Positions 37,020 to 45,578 of a stretch of DNA of 64,000 nucleotides are shown in pieces. The translations under genes and the position numbers were made by a program. Below the pieces are notes generated by a model that saw only the letters and a program-made list of their open reading frames with translations, did not search any database and had not been told where the DNA came from. Numbering within the stretch: the stretch's first letter is position 1; each line of letters opens with the position of its first letter. The stretch comes from Ramlibacter rhizophilus (GTDB taxonomy: Bacteria > Pseudomonadota > Gammaproteobacteria > Burkholderiales > Burkholderiaceae_C), in NCBI RefSeq assembly GCF_004681965.1, contig NZ_SMLL01000002.1, positions 62,001 to 126,000 of the forward strand. Direction: 5' to 3'.

Positions 37020-37316
37020 ATGAGCCACAACCCCAGCCACACCCTCGCCGTCTCCGCGATCGCCCTGTCCGCCCTCGCCGCGGGCGCCGCACTGGCCCAG
37101 TCCAAGCCCATGAACGACGGCAAGCCCGCGATGGAGAAGTGCTACGGCGTCGCGCTCGCCGGCAAGAACGACTGCGCGGCCGGCCCCGGCACCACCTGCG
37201 CCGGCACCTCCAAGGCGGACTGGCAGGGCAATGCCTGGAAGTACGTTCCCGCCGGCACCTGCACGGAGATCAAGACGCCCAAGGGCACGGGCTCGCTCAC
37301 CCCCATCCGCAGCTGA
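37020..37316 (+). CDS. bufA: bufferin precursor peptide (DUF2282)
   Basis: Precursor of 98 residues with a signal peptide (about 1-26, ending ALAQ) and four conserved cysteines: Cys41 (EKCYG), Cys52 (KNDCAAG), Cys60 (TTCAGTS) and Cys81 (GTC). This is the DUF2282/BufA pattern. In characterised bufferins, Cys residues are converted to thiooxazole groups by a DUF692 enzyme and the exported peptide binds copper. It is followed by bufB, bufC and doxX, and preceded by a SigF-type promoter and a GGAGAG ribosome site. Confidence 0.9.
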   Translation: MSHNPSHTLAVSAIALSALAAGAALAQSKPMNDGKPAMEKCYGVALAGKNDCAAGPGTTCAGTSKADWQGNAWKYVPAGTCTEIKTPKGTGSLTPIRS

Positions 37317-37329
37317 GGCCGTCGGCGCC

Positions 37330-38184
37330 ATGGCCGAATCGATCCGCGCCGGCGTCGGGCTCAAGCCCGAGCACTTCGAGGCCGCCCGTGCCGCGCGCGA
37401 ACCGGGCCTGTGGCTGGAGGTGCACCCGGAGAACTACGCCATGGCCGGCGGACCGCGCCTGGCGGCACTGGAGGCGGTCCGCGCACGGCATGGGCTGTCG
37501 CTGCACGGGGTGTCGCTCTCGCTGGCCGGCGAAGCTCCACCCGATGCCGCGGCGCTGCAGTGGCTCGCTTGCCTGGTGCGGCGCTTCGAGCCGCTGTGCG
37601 TCTCGGAGCACCTCGCCTGGTCGCGCGTGGGTGGCCACTACCTGCCCGACCTGCTGCCCTTCGCGCGCACCAGCCGCGCGCTCGCGCGCACCGCGCGCCA
37701 CGTGGCGCAGGTGCAGGAGGCGATCGGGCGCCCCATCGCCATCGAGAACCCTAGCCACTACCTGCCGCTGGCCGGCCACGAGTGGGACGAGATCGACTTC
37801 CTGGACGCCCTCGTCCGGCGCAGCGGTTGCCGCCTGCTGCTGGACGTCAACAACGTGCTGGTCTCGGCCCACAACCTCGGCTTCGACGCGGCCGCCTGGC
37901 TGGACCGCTTTCCCGCGCAGCACGTCGCCGAGATCCACCTGGCCGGCCACTCGCGCGATCCGGCACTCGGCGAGCGGCTGCTGGTCGATTCGCACGATGC
38001 GCCGGTCGCTCCCGAGGTCTGGGCCCTGTACCGTCGCTTCCTCGACCGGGCCGGTGCGCGGCCGACGCTCGTCGAGCGGGATGCGAACATTCCATCCTGG
38101 CCCGAGCTGCTGCGGGAGGCCCGGCAGGCACGCGCGCTGATGGACGACGCCCTCGCGCAGCGCTGCGGGGAGCTCGCGGCATGA
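37330..38184 (+). CDS. bufB: multinuclear non-haem iron oxidase, bufferin maturase (DUF692)
   Basis: Enzyme of 284 residues of the MNIO (DUF692) family, which uses two or three iron ions to modify cysteines of the precursor peptide. Metal-binding segments are visible: LSLHGVSLSL, VSEHLAWSRV, IAIENPSHY, LLDVNNVLVSAHN, AEIHLAGHS and LVDSHDAPV. The ATG at 37330 gives the normal family length. It starts 13 nt after bufA and overlaps bufC by 4 nt (ATGA). Confidence 0.93.
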   Translation: MAESIRAGVGLKPEHFEAARAAREPGLWLEVHPENYAMAGGPRLAALEAVRARHGLSLHGVSLSLAGEAPPDAAALQWLACLVRRFEPLCVSEHLAWSRVGGHYLPDLLPFARTSRALARTARHVAQVQEAIGRPIAIENPSHYLPLAGHEWDEIDFLDALVRRSGCRLLLDVNNVLVSAHNLGFDAAAWLDRFPAQHVAEIHLAGHSRDPALGERLLVDSHDAPVAPEVWALYRRFLDRAGARPTLVERDANIPSWPELLREARQARALMDDALAQRCGELAA

Positions 38185-38951
38185 GCTTCCAGTCGCTCTT
38201 CGCGCGGGCCGTGCGGGACCCGGCAGCCACGCTGCCGCCGCCCTGGGCCGCGCTCCCGGCGCACCCAGCCTTCGCGGTCTATCGCAACACCGTCGCCTGC
38301 GCCTGCATCGATGCCCTGGAAGCCAACTTCCCGGCCGTGGCGCGCCTGGTCGGCCGCGAGTGGTTCCGCTCGGCTGCGGCCCTCTACGCCCGCGCGCATC
38401 CACCCCGCACGGCCTGGCTGCACGCCTACGGCGACGAGGACTTCGGCGTCTTCGTGCAGTCGCTCCCCAGCGCCGCGCCGCTGCCCTGGCTGGCCGACGT
38501 GGCCAGCCTGGACGGCGCCTTCCGCGCGAGCGAAGGCGCGGAAGGCGCCGCCGCGCTGCCGGCCGACGGCCTGGGCGCGATGCCGCCCGAGCGCCTGGCC
38601 GCACAGCGACTGGCGCCCCACCCCACCGCCCGCTGGGCCTGGTTCGAGGCGCACCCCGCGGCCTCGATCTGGCGGCGCAACCACCCGGCCACCGCCGGCT
38701 CCGCCCCCGCCGAGTGGGACTGGCAGGCCGAGGGCCTGCTCCTCACCCGGCCCCAGCTCAAGGTGCAGTGCACGCGCGTGAGCCGTTCGGCCTGCCTGCT
38801 GCTGGACGGCTGCGCCCAAGGGCTGCCCCTGGGCGCGGCGGCCGAACGCGTCCTGTCCCTGCGCGCGCAGGCCAACGACCTGCCGGCCGCCCTGGCCACG
38901 CTGCTGGCCGCCGGCGCCTTCCGCTCGCCTCAACCCGGAGACCCGACATGA
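38181..38951 (+). CDS. bufC: MNIO partner protein (DUF2063), bufferin biosynthesis
   Basis: Protein of 256 residues of the DUF2063 family. The N-terminal helical part has FAVYRNTVACACIDALEANFPAVARLVG, a family hallmark, and HPPRTAWLHAYGDEDFGVFV follows. Known members form a complex with the DUF692 enzyme and help recruit the precursor peptide. Both ends overlap neighbours by 4 nt (ATGA), so bufB, bufC and doxX are translationally coupled. Confidence 0.9.
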   Translation: MSFQSLFARAVRDPAATLPPPWAALPAHPAFAVYRNTVACACIDALEANFPAVARLVGREWFRSAAALYARAHPPRTAWLHAYGDEDFGVFVQSLPSAAPLPWLADVASLDGAFRASEGAEGAAALPADGLGAMPPERLAAQRLAPHPTARWAWFEAHPAASIWRRNHPATAGSAPAEWDWQAEGLLLTRPQLKVQCTRVSRSACLLLDGCAQGLPLGAAAERVLSLRAQANDLPAALATLLAAGAFRSPQPGDPT

Positions 38952-39445
38952 ACAGCATGGAGTCCTTCACCCGCTCCCCCTCGACGGGGGCTGCCCGCGT
39001 GCCGCTGCATGAACGCCTGCACCGAGCCGTGAGCGACGACCTGCTCGCACTGGCAGCGCGCATCGCCATCGCCGGCATCTTCTTCCGCTCGGGCCAGACC
39101 AAGGTCGAGGGCTGGCGCGTGACCGACAGCGCGATCGAGCTGTTCCGAAGCGAGTACCAGGTGCCCGTGCTGCCGCCGGAATGGGCCGCGCACCTGGCCG
39201 CCTTCGCGGAGCATCTGTTCCCGCTGCTGCTGGTGCTGGGCCTGGCCACGCGCCTGTCGGCCGCGGCGCTCCTGGGGATGACGCTGGTGATCCAGGTCTT
39301 CGTCTATCCCGACGCCTGGTCCACCCACCTGTCCTGGGCGGCGCTCATGCTGTTCCTGATCGGGCGCGGCGCGGGCCGCTGGTCGCTGGACGCCCTGCTG
39401 ATGCGCGCGCGCAGGGGCCGCGCAGCTTCGAGCCACGGAGTGTGA
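38948..39445 (+). CDS. DoxX-family membrane protein of the bufferin operon
   Basis: Membrane protein of 165 residues with four hydrophobic helices: ALAARIAIAGIFFRSGQTK, LFPLLLVLGLATRLSAAALLG, LVIQVFVYPDAW and ALMLFLIGRGAG. DoxX proteins often end bufferin operons, though their role is unclear; a redox or membrane function is assumed. It overlaps bufC by 4 nt. Confidence 0.87.
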   Translation: MNSMESFTRSPSTGAARVPLHERLHRAVSDDLLALAARIAIAGIFFRSGQTKVEGWRVTDSAIELFRSEYQVPVLPPEWAAHLAAFAEHLFPLLLVLGLATRLSAAALLGMTLVIQVFVYPDAWSTHLSWAALMLFLIGRGAGRWSLDALLMRARRGRAASSHGV

Positions 39446-39458
39446 GAATGCGCGCGAC

Positions 39459-40562
39459 GTGGACAAGCCCGTTACGCCCCCCGCTCGCGCCCTTCCTTCC
39501 CAGGCCCGCCCCGATGCCGCGGCGCCCGCCAGAGCGCTGCCCGGCGCGCTGCGCGCGCTCGGCGTGGTGGCCGCCTGCACCGCCCTGTCGGAGCTGATCG
39601 CCAGCCGCCTCGACCTGGCCAACATCATCATGGTGTACCTGGCCGGGGTCGTGTACGTGGCCCTGCGCGAGCCCGTGCGCATCGCGCTGGGCACCGTGGT
39701 TGCCAGCACCTTCCTTTTCAACCTCCTCTTCGTTCCGCCCCGGTGGGGGCTGAACCCGCTGAACACCTCGCACTTCTTCACCTTCGCCGTCATGCTGGGC
39801 GTGGGTTTCATGATCAGCCGCCTGGCCGAGCAGGCGCGCCAGCAGCGGCGGCTGGCCGAGCAGGCGGAGACCGAGCGCTTTCGCAGCACGCTGCTGGCCG
39901 GCATCTCGCACGACCTGCGCACGCCGCTGACCACCATCGTCGGCACGGCCACCAGCCTGCTTGAACAGGGCGACCGGCTCGACCGCGCGCAGCACGAGCT
40001 GCTCCTGCGCGGCCTGCTCGAACAGGCCCAGCGCCTGCACCGGCAGATGACCGACCTGCTGGACCTCGCGCGCATGGAAGAAGGTGCGGTGCAACTCCAG
40101 CCGGAATGGTGTCCGGCCGACGACCTGGTGGCCGAGGCGCTCGCGCCCCTGGCCGCGCGCCTGCAGGGCCGCCGGCTGGACACCACGCTTGCGGCCGACG
40201 CCATCGTCTGGTGCGACCCGCGCCTGATGGAGCAGGCCCTTTTCAACCTGGTGGACAACGCCCTGCGCTACACGCCCGCCGAGGCTCGCATCCGCATCGA
40301 GGTGCGCCTGCAGCCCGGCGTGTGCCAGTTCGTCGTGGCCGACGAGGGACCGGGACTGCCCGAAGGCCGCGAGCAGGAGCTGTTCCGCAAGTTCCAGCGC
40401 GGGCAGTCCGAGCCCGCCGGCGGCGGCTTCGGACTCGGGCTGGCAATCTGCGCCGCCGTCGCCCGGCTCCACCAGGGTGGCATCCAGGCCGAGAACGACG
40501 CGGGCGCGCGCTTCATGCTGAACCTGCCGCAGCCCGCGCGCCCCGACCTGGGGGACGATTGA
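39459..40562 (+). CDS. KdpD-like sensor kinase lacking the N-terminal KdpD/Usp domains
   Basis: Kinase of 367 residues. The membrane domain (about 25-125) is of DUF4118 type: LANIIMVYLAGVVYVALREPVRIALGTVVASTFLFNLLFVPPRW. HisKA follows with SHDLRTPLTTIVGTATS (His151), and HATPase with NLVDNALRYTP and GFGLGLAIC. True KdpD carries about 380 extra N-terminal residues that are absent here. It starts with GTG, and its stop overlaps the regulator start (TGATG). No kdpFABC genes are in view. Confidence 0.85.
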   Translation: MDKPVTPPARALPSQARPDAAAPARALPGALRALGVVAACTALSELIASRLDLANIIMVYLAGVVYVALREPVRIALGTVVASTFLFNLLFVPPRWGLNPLNTSHFFTFAVMLGVGFMISRLAEQARQQRRLAEQAETERFRSTLLAGISHDLRTPLTTIVGTATSLLEQGDRLDRAQHELLLRGLLEQAQRLHRQMTDLLDLARMEEGAVQLQPEWCPADDLVAEALAPLAARLQGRRLDTTLAADAIVWCDPRLMEQALFNLVDNALRYTPAEARIRIEVRLQPGVCQFVVADEGPGLPEGREQELFRKFQRGQSEPAGGGFGLGLAICAAVARLHQGGIQAENDAGARFMLNLPQPARPDLGDD

Positions 40563-41260
40563 TGTCCCCCATGCCCACGGTCTTGCTGGTCGAGGACGAC
40601 GAGGCCATCCAGCGCTTCCTGCAGGCCTCGCTGGAAGCCGAGGGCTACCGGGTGCAGGTGGCCGCCGGCGTCCGCCAGGCCGAGGCCATGGCGGCGGGCC
40701 GCCGCATCGACGTGTTCCTCGTCGACCTCGGGCTTCCGGACGGCGAAGGGCTGGATTTGATCCGGCGCCTGCGCGAATGGACGCTGCGGCCGGTGCTGGT
40801 CCTGTCCGCGCGTGCCCACGAAGCGCAGAAGGTGCAGGCCCTGGACGCCGGCGCCGACGACTACCTGGTCAAGCCCTTCGGCGCGGCCGAACTCCACGCC
40901 CGATTGCGCGTTGCGCTGCGTCACGCTGCGCAGACCACGCTGCAGGGCAGCGCCGTGGTCTGCGCGGCGGGCGGCGTGCGCATCGACCTGCAAGCCAGGA
41001 GCGTCTCGCGTGCCGGCGCTGCCGTTCGACTCACGGCCACCGAGTGGCGGCTGCTCGAAGCCCTGGCGCGCCGCGCCGACCGGGTCGTGACCACGAGCCA
41101 GCTGCTGCGGGACGTCTGGGGGCCGGGTCACCTGGAGCAAGGGCACTACCTGCGCATCTACATCCGCCAGCTGCGCCAGAAGCTGGAGGAGGCGCCCACC
41201 GAGCCGCGCATCCTCATGACCGACATCGGCGTCGGCTACCGGCTGATCTCCGCATCCTGA
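40562..41260 (+). CDS. KdpE-like OmpR-family response regulator
   Basis: Regulator of 232 residues. The receiver has acidic residues EDDE (11-14), phospho-acceptor Asp55 in VFLVDLGLPDGEG and Lys in YLVKPFG. The C-terminal winged helix has LTATEWRLLEALARR and HYLRIYIRQLRQKLE, a KdpE-like signature. It is translationally coupled to the preceding kinase. The TRAP transporter genes start 108 bp downstream and are a possible target. Confidence 0.9.
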   Translation: MSPMPTVLLVEDDEAIQRFLQASLEAEGYRVQVAAGVRQAEAMAAGRRIDVFLVDLGLPDGEGLDLIRRLREWTLRPVLVLSARAHEAQKVQALDAGADDYLVKPFGAAELHARLRVALRHAAQTTLQGSAVVCAAGGVRIDLQARSVSRAGAAVRLTATEWRLLEALARRADRVVTTSQLLRDVWGPGHLEQGHYLRIYIRQLRQKLEEAPTEPRILMTDIGVGYRLISAS

Positions 41261-41368
41261 CGGCGACCTGAAGCCGGGGCGCAGCCGCGCGCGCAGGCTC
41301 GGTCTTTTTACGCGCCGTTTACGGGGGCGCCGATACATTGCCGCGTCATTCCGGCTTAGGACGCACCC

Positions 41369-41908
41369 GTGCACGCACTGCTCGCCCTGGCCCGCTGCAT
41401 CGACTGGGTCACCGACCGGTTCGGAACCCTGGCGCAGTGGTCCGTCATCCTCGCCTGCGCCATCAGCGCGGGCAACGCCATCATCCGCTACGGCCTGGAC
41501 ATCAGCTCCAACGGCTGGCTCGAGATCCAGTGGTACCTGTTCGCCGCCTGCGTGATGCTGGGCGCATCGCAGGTGCTGCGCCTGAACGAGCACGTGCGCG
41601 TGGACATCTTCTACGGCCGGCTCTCGGGCCGGGGGCGCGCCTGGATCGACCTGCTCGGCCTCGTGTTCTTCCTGCTGCCGGCCATGGCCGTGATGCTCTA
41701 TCACGCCTGGCCCCTGTTCCTGCAGATGTGGCGCAGCGGCGAGATGTCCAGCAACGCCGGCGGCCTGGTGCGCTGGCCGGCCATGCTCATGCTGCCCCTG
41801 GGCTTCACGCTGGTGATCCTGCAGGGCGTCTCCGAGATCATCAAGCGCGTGGGCTGGCTCACGCATGCCCACGAGATGGACACGCACTACGAGAGGCCCC
41901 TGCAATGA
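41369..41908 (+). CDS. TRAP transporter small permease subunit (DctQ type)
   Basis: Membrane protein of 179 residues with four helices. WLEIQWYLFAACVMLGASQVLRLNEHVRVDIFYGRL is the DctQ hallmark. It starts with GTG at 41369 and overlaps the large subunit start (ATGA). TRAP systems also need a periplasmic binding protein, which is not encoded next to it. Confidence 0.92.
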   Translation: MHALLALARCIDWVTDRFGTLAQWSVILACAISAGNAIIRYGLDISSNGWLEIQWYLFAACVMLGASQVLRLNEHVRVDIFYGRLSGRGRAWIDLLGLVFFLLPAMAVMLYHAWPLFLQMWRSGEMSSNAGGLVRWPAMLMLPLGFTLVILQGVSEIIKRVGWLTHAHEMDTHYERPLQ

Positions 41909-43413
41909 GCATGGAGCACTTCCCCCCGCTCATGTTCGCGGGCCTGATCCTGATCATGCTGATCGGGTTCCCCGTGGCCTTCTCGCTGGCCGCCCTGGGC
42001 CTGCTGTGCGGCTTCTACGGCATCGCCATGGGCTGGTTCCCGGCGGCCTTCATGGCCAACCTGCCGCTGAACGTGTTCGGCATCCTCTCCAACGAGCTGC
42101 TGCTGGCCATTCCCTTCTTCACGCTCATGGGCGCGGTGCTGGAGAAGTGCGGCCTGGCCGAGGACATGCTCGACTCCATGGGCCAGCTGTTCGGCACCGC
42201 GCGCGGCGGCCTGGGCTACTCGGTCATCATCGTCGGCTTCATCCTGGGCGCGGTCACGGGGACCGTGGCCGGGCAGGTGATCGCCATGGCCATGATCTCG
42301 CTGCCGGTCATGATGCGCTACGGCTACAACATGCGCTATGCCACCGGCGTGCTGGCCGCCTCGGGCACCATCACGCAGCTGGTGCCGCCCTCGCTGGTGC
42401 TGGTGGTCATGGCCGACCAGCTCGGACGCTCGGTGGGCGACATGTACAAGGGCGCCTGGGGGCCCTCGGTGCTGCAGGTGCTGCTGTTCGCGCTCTACAC
42501 CTTCGTGCTCACGCGCCTGCGCCCCGAGATGCTGCCGGGCGTGCCGGCATCGGCGCGCACGCTGCAAGGCTGGGCGCTGTGGAGGAAGTGCCTGCGCGGC
42601 ATCATTCCTTCGGCCGTGCTGATCTTCCTCGTGCTGGGCAGCATGGGCGGCCTGCCCGGCATCTCGACGGCGATCGCCACGCCGACCGAGGCCGGCGCCA
42701 TGGGCGCGGTCGGCGCCATCGTGCTCGCGGCCCTGCACCGGCGGCTGGACTGGCCGCTGATGAAGGGCGCCATGGCCGGCACCATGCGCGTGACCGCCAT
42801 GGTGGTGTTCATCCTCATCGGCTCGCGCGTGTTCTCGCTGGTGTTCCAGGGCGTGGACGGCGGCAAGTGGATCGAGCACCTGCTCTCACACCTGCCCGGC
42901 GGACAGATCGGCTTCCTGCTGGTCGTCAACCTGTTCATCTTCTTCCTGGCCTTCTTCCTCGACTTCTTCGAGATCGCCTTCATCATCCTGCCCATGCTCG
43001 GTCCGGTGGCCGACAAGATGGGCATCGACCTGATCTGGTTCGGCGTGCTGCTGTGCGTGAACATGCAGACCAGCTTCATGCACCCGCCCTTCGGCTTCGC
43101 CCTCTTCTACCTGCGCGGCATCTCGGACAGCCTGTTCAAGAGCGGCGCTTTGCCCCGGCCGGTGGAATCGCGGGACATCTACCTGGGTTCCATCCCCTGG
43201 GTGCTGCTGCAGCTGGCGCTGGTGCTGGTGGTGATCTTCGTTCCGCAGAGCGTGACCATGTTCCTGGACGAGGCGCCCACGGTGGACGTGGACAAGGTGC
43301 AGATCGAAGCGCCCATGGCGCCGCTGGATGCGCCCTCCCCGGTGGACGAACAGAAGACCATCGACGACCTCTTCAAGCTGCAGCCGTCGCCGGCCACGGA
43401 AGGCGCGCGATGA
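41905..43413 (+). CDS. TRAP transporter large permease subunit (DctM type)
   Basis: Membrane protein of 502 residues with about 12-13 helices. Family signatures are LIMLIGFPVAFSLAALGLLCG, IPFFTLMGAVLEKCGLAEDMLD, ATGVLAASGTITQLVPPSL, and FEIAFIILPMLGPVADKMGIDLIWFGVLLCVNMQTSFMHPPFGFALFYLRG. It also has a longer charged C-terminal tail (from about 445) containing several acidic residues. It imports an organic anion, probably a carboxylate or sulfonate, driven by ion gradients. Confidence 0.94.
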   Translation: MSMEHFPPLMFAGLILIMLIGFPVAFSLAALGLLCGFYGIAMGWFPAAFMANLPLNVFGILSNELLLAIPFFTLMGAVLEKCGLAEDMLDSMGQLFGTARGGLGYSVIIVGFILGAVTGTVAGQVIAMAMISLPVMMRYGYNMRYATGVLAASGTITQLVPPSLVLVVMADQLGRSVGDMYKGAWGPSVLQVLLFALYTFVLTRLRPEMLPGVPASARTLQGWALWRKCLRGIIPSAVLIFLVLGSMGGLPGISTAIATPTEAGAMGAVGAIVLAALHRRLDWPLMKGAMAGTMRVTAMVVFILIGSRVFSLVFQGVDGGKWIEHLLSHLPGGQIGFLLVVNLFIFFLAFFLDFFEIAFIILPMLGPVADKMGIDLIWFGVLLCVNMQTSFMHPPFGFALFYLRGISDSLFKSGALPRPVESRDIYLGSIPWVLLQLALVLVVIFVPQSVTMFLDEAPTVDVDKVQIEAPMAPLDAPSPVDEQKTIDDLFKLQPSPATEGAR

Positions 43414-44015
43414 ACGCGCACGCGACGCAGCCCCCGGACGCCGACGCCGTCGAGGGCCCCGCCTTCCCCCGGGCCACGCGCCTGCTGGCGACCTCGATGG
43501 TCCTGCTCATGCTGTACTGGGCCGCGCGCAGCAGCCCGCAGGTCCTGCAGGCGCAGTGGACGGCGAGCGCCGCGCTGCTCACACTCGGCGCCCTGGCGCT
43601 GGTGCTGTGGTGCCTGGCCTGGATGTGGCGTTCGCGCACCCGCGTCGATGCGCAGGGCGTGCAGCAAAGCTGGGTCTGGCGCAAGCAGGTCCGCTGGAGC
43701 GAGGTCACGCAGGCCCGGCTGGTCGGCATGCCGGGGCTGGAGTGGCTCATCACGCCGCGCCTGGTGGTGCGTCCCCGGGGCGGCGGGATCATCGTCTTCC
43801 ACGCGGCGGACCGCCGGGTGATCACCGCCTTCGCGCGCTTCGTCACCCTGGGCCTGCCGCCGGCGCCGGCGAGCGACGCCGCGGCTCAATGCCGCAGCAC
43901 GTCGAGCACGTTGGAGTGGAACTCACGCCCGTACAGCACCGCGGTCACCAGCGCCGCCGCGACCGCGAAGGCCAGCGGGGAGACGAACCAGGCGATGGCC
44001 GCGAACGCGAAGTAA
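43410..44015 (+). CDS. PH-like membrane protein of unknown function
   Basis: Protein of up to 201 residues with two membrane helices (about 23-40 and 50-69) and a following PH-like beta domain (TRVDAQGVQQSWVWRKQVRWSEVTQARLVGMPGLEWLITPRLVVRPRGGGIIVFHAADRRVI). Its start overlaps the TRAP large-subunit stop by 4 nt. The last 43 codons lie antisense to the convergent DUF599 gene and have unusual composition, so the natural end may have been lost or extended. Function is unknown. Confidence 0.65.
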   Translation: MNAHATQPPDADAVEGPAFPRATRLLATSMVLLMLYWAARSSPQVLQAQWTASAALLTLGALALVLWCLAWMWRSRTRVDAQGVQQSWVWRKQVRWSEVTQARLVGMPGLEWLITPRLVVRPRGGGIIVFHAADRRVITAFARFVTLGLPPAPASDAAAQCRSTSSTLEWNSRPYSTAVTSAAATAKASGETNQAMAANAK

Positions 44016-44584
44016 TACGCGCGGATGCCGTCGTTGAAGGTCTCGGCCGCCATGCCCACCAGCTTGCCCGCGCGCTGCGCGAAGCGCTCGCGATCGACCT
44101 CGCCGCGCTCGAAGGCCTCGGGCGGCGGCATGGCTCCGAGCATCAGCGCCGCGAAGGTGTACTGGCGCATGGACCAGGAGAAGCGGAAGAAAGCGAAGAT
44201 GAAGATGCCGGCCAGGAGCAGCATCTTCAGCTCCAGCACCTGCAGGCTGGTCTGCGCGGCGAAGGGGATCTCGCGCACCACCTGCGCGGTGCTGTCGGTC
44301 GTGCCGAGCAGCGCGAGCAGGCCGCCGATGATGATGATGGCCGTGGAGGCGAAGAAGGACGGGCTGCTGGAGAGCCCCTGCACGATCAGCCCGTCCAGCA
44401 TGCGCGGCTCGCGCGAGGTGGCCTGCAGCATCCAGGCCCTTCGGTACAGGTTGGTGGTCGCCAGCAGGGTCACGGACCCGGATTCGCTCGCCCGCGCGCT
44501 GTACCAGGCGTAGCCGGCCCACACGCAAAGGAACCACGCGAGGGCCAGCGCGTCGGGCCAGGGGAGCAGGTCGAGGGTGGGCAT
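43886..44584 (-). CDS. DUF599 membrane protein
   Basis: Membrane protein of 232 residues with about four helices. Signatures include TNLYRRAWMLQATSREPRMLDGLIVQGLSSSPSFFASTAIIIIGGLLALLG, FSWSMRQYTFAALMLGAMP and AAETFNDGIRAYYFAFAAIAWFVSP, which match DUF599. No function is established. Its 3' end overlaps the end of the PH-like gene by 130 bp on the opposite strand. Confidence 0.88.
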   Translation of the reverse strand: MPTLDLLPWPDALALAWFLCVWAGYAWYSARASESGSVTLLATTNLYRRAWMLQATSREPRMLDGLIVQGLSSSPSFFASTAIIIIGGLLALLGTTDSTAQVVREIPFAAQTSLQVLELKMLLLAGIFIFAFFRFSWSMRQYTFAALMLGAMPPPEAFERGEVDRERFAQRAGKLVGMAAETFNDGIRAYYFAFAAIAWFVSPLAFAVAAALVTAVLYGREFHSNVLDVLRH

Positions 44585-44644
44585 GGCGCGATCATAGGAT
44601 CGCGACGCCGGTGTTGACGCCTCCCCGCGCGCGCAGCGGCGAGG

Positions 44645-45568
44645 TCACAGGTACTGCGGATCCGCTCCGTTCCCCTGCGGGGCGGGGGGTGCCACGAAGC
44701 GGTGCGCCGGCAATGGAATGAACTCCGACTCCCCCGGTATCGGCTCGAAGGCCCGCTCCTCCCAGCGCTGTGCAGCCTCATGAATGCGTGCGGGCTGGCT
44801 GTGGACGAAGTTCCACCAGATGTGGCGCGGGCCGTCGAGCGGCTCGCCGCCCACCACCGCCACGCGCGCGGCGCCGCGCGCCTGCAGGCGCACCTCCTGG
44901 CCGCCGCCCAGCACCACCATCTGCTGCGGGGGCACGGCCTGGCCGTCCAGCAGCAGCTCGCCCTCCACCGCATACACCGCCATCTCGGGCGCGAGCGGTG
45001 GCAGCTCGATGCTCCAGCCGTCGCCCAGCTTCAGGTCCAGGTACAGGGTGGGCGACGCCGGCTCGACCGGGGAGCGCAGGCCGAAGGCCTCGCCCACGAG
45101 CACGCGCACGCGCGCACCCTGCACGGCGTCCTCGGGGATGTCGGCCGCGGGGGTGTGCGTGAAACCGGGCGGGCCGTCTTCGCGCTGCGTGGGCAGGCCC
45201 ACCCAGAGCTGCAGGCCGTGGTTGACGAAGGCGGTCTGGCGCAGCGAGGCCGGGCGGCGCTCGGAGTGCGCAATGCCCGCGCCGGCGGTCATCCAGTTGA
45301 TGGCGCCGGGCTCGATCAGCTGTTCGGAGCCCAGGCTGTCGCGGTGCATCATCGCGCCCTCGAACAGGTAGGTGACCGTGGCCAGGCCGATGTGCGGGTG
45401 CGGCCGCACATCGTGGTTCGCCTCCGGCACTTCGGTCACGGGACCGAAGTGGTCGAAGAAGATGAAGGGCCCGACGGTGCGGCGACGCGGCGCGGGCAGG
45501 TAGCGCCGCACTTTGAAGCCACCGCCCAGGTCCTTTTCGCTTCCGGCAATCAGCTGCGCCGCGGCCAT
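44645..45568 (-). CDS. pirin-family protein
   Basis: Cupin-fold protein of 307 residues. Metal-binding His and Glu residues fall in RPHPHIGLATVTYLFEGAMMHRDSLGSEQLIEPGAINWMTAGAGIAHSERRP, the classic pirin signature. Bacterial pirins can be quercetinases or redox sensors. It lies at the end of a leftward redox cluster (pirin, DoxX, flavodoxin-like, pirin) opposite a LysR-family gene. Confidence 0.92.
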   Translation of the reverse strand: MAAAQLIAGSEKDLGGGFKVRRYLPAPRRRTVGPFIFFDHFGPVTEVPEANHDVRPHPHIGLATVTYLFEGAMMHRDSLGSEQLIEPGAINWMTAGAGIAHSERRPASLRQTAFVNHGLQLWVGLPTQREDGPPGFTHTPAADIPEDAVQGARVRVLVGEAFGLRSPVEPASPTLYLDLKLGDGWSIELPPLAPEMAVYAVEGELLLDGQAVPPQQMVVLGGGQEVRLQARGAARVAVVGGEPLDGPRHIWWNFVHSQPARIHEAAQRWEERAFEPIPGESEFIPLPAHRFVAPPAPQGNGADPQYL

Positions 45569-45578
45569 GGCGGGCTCC

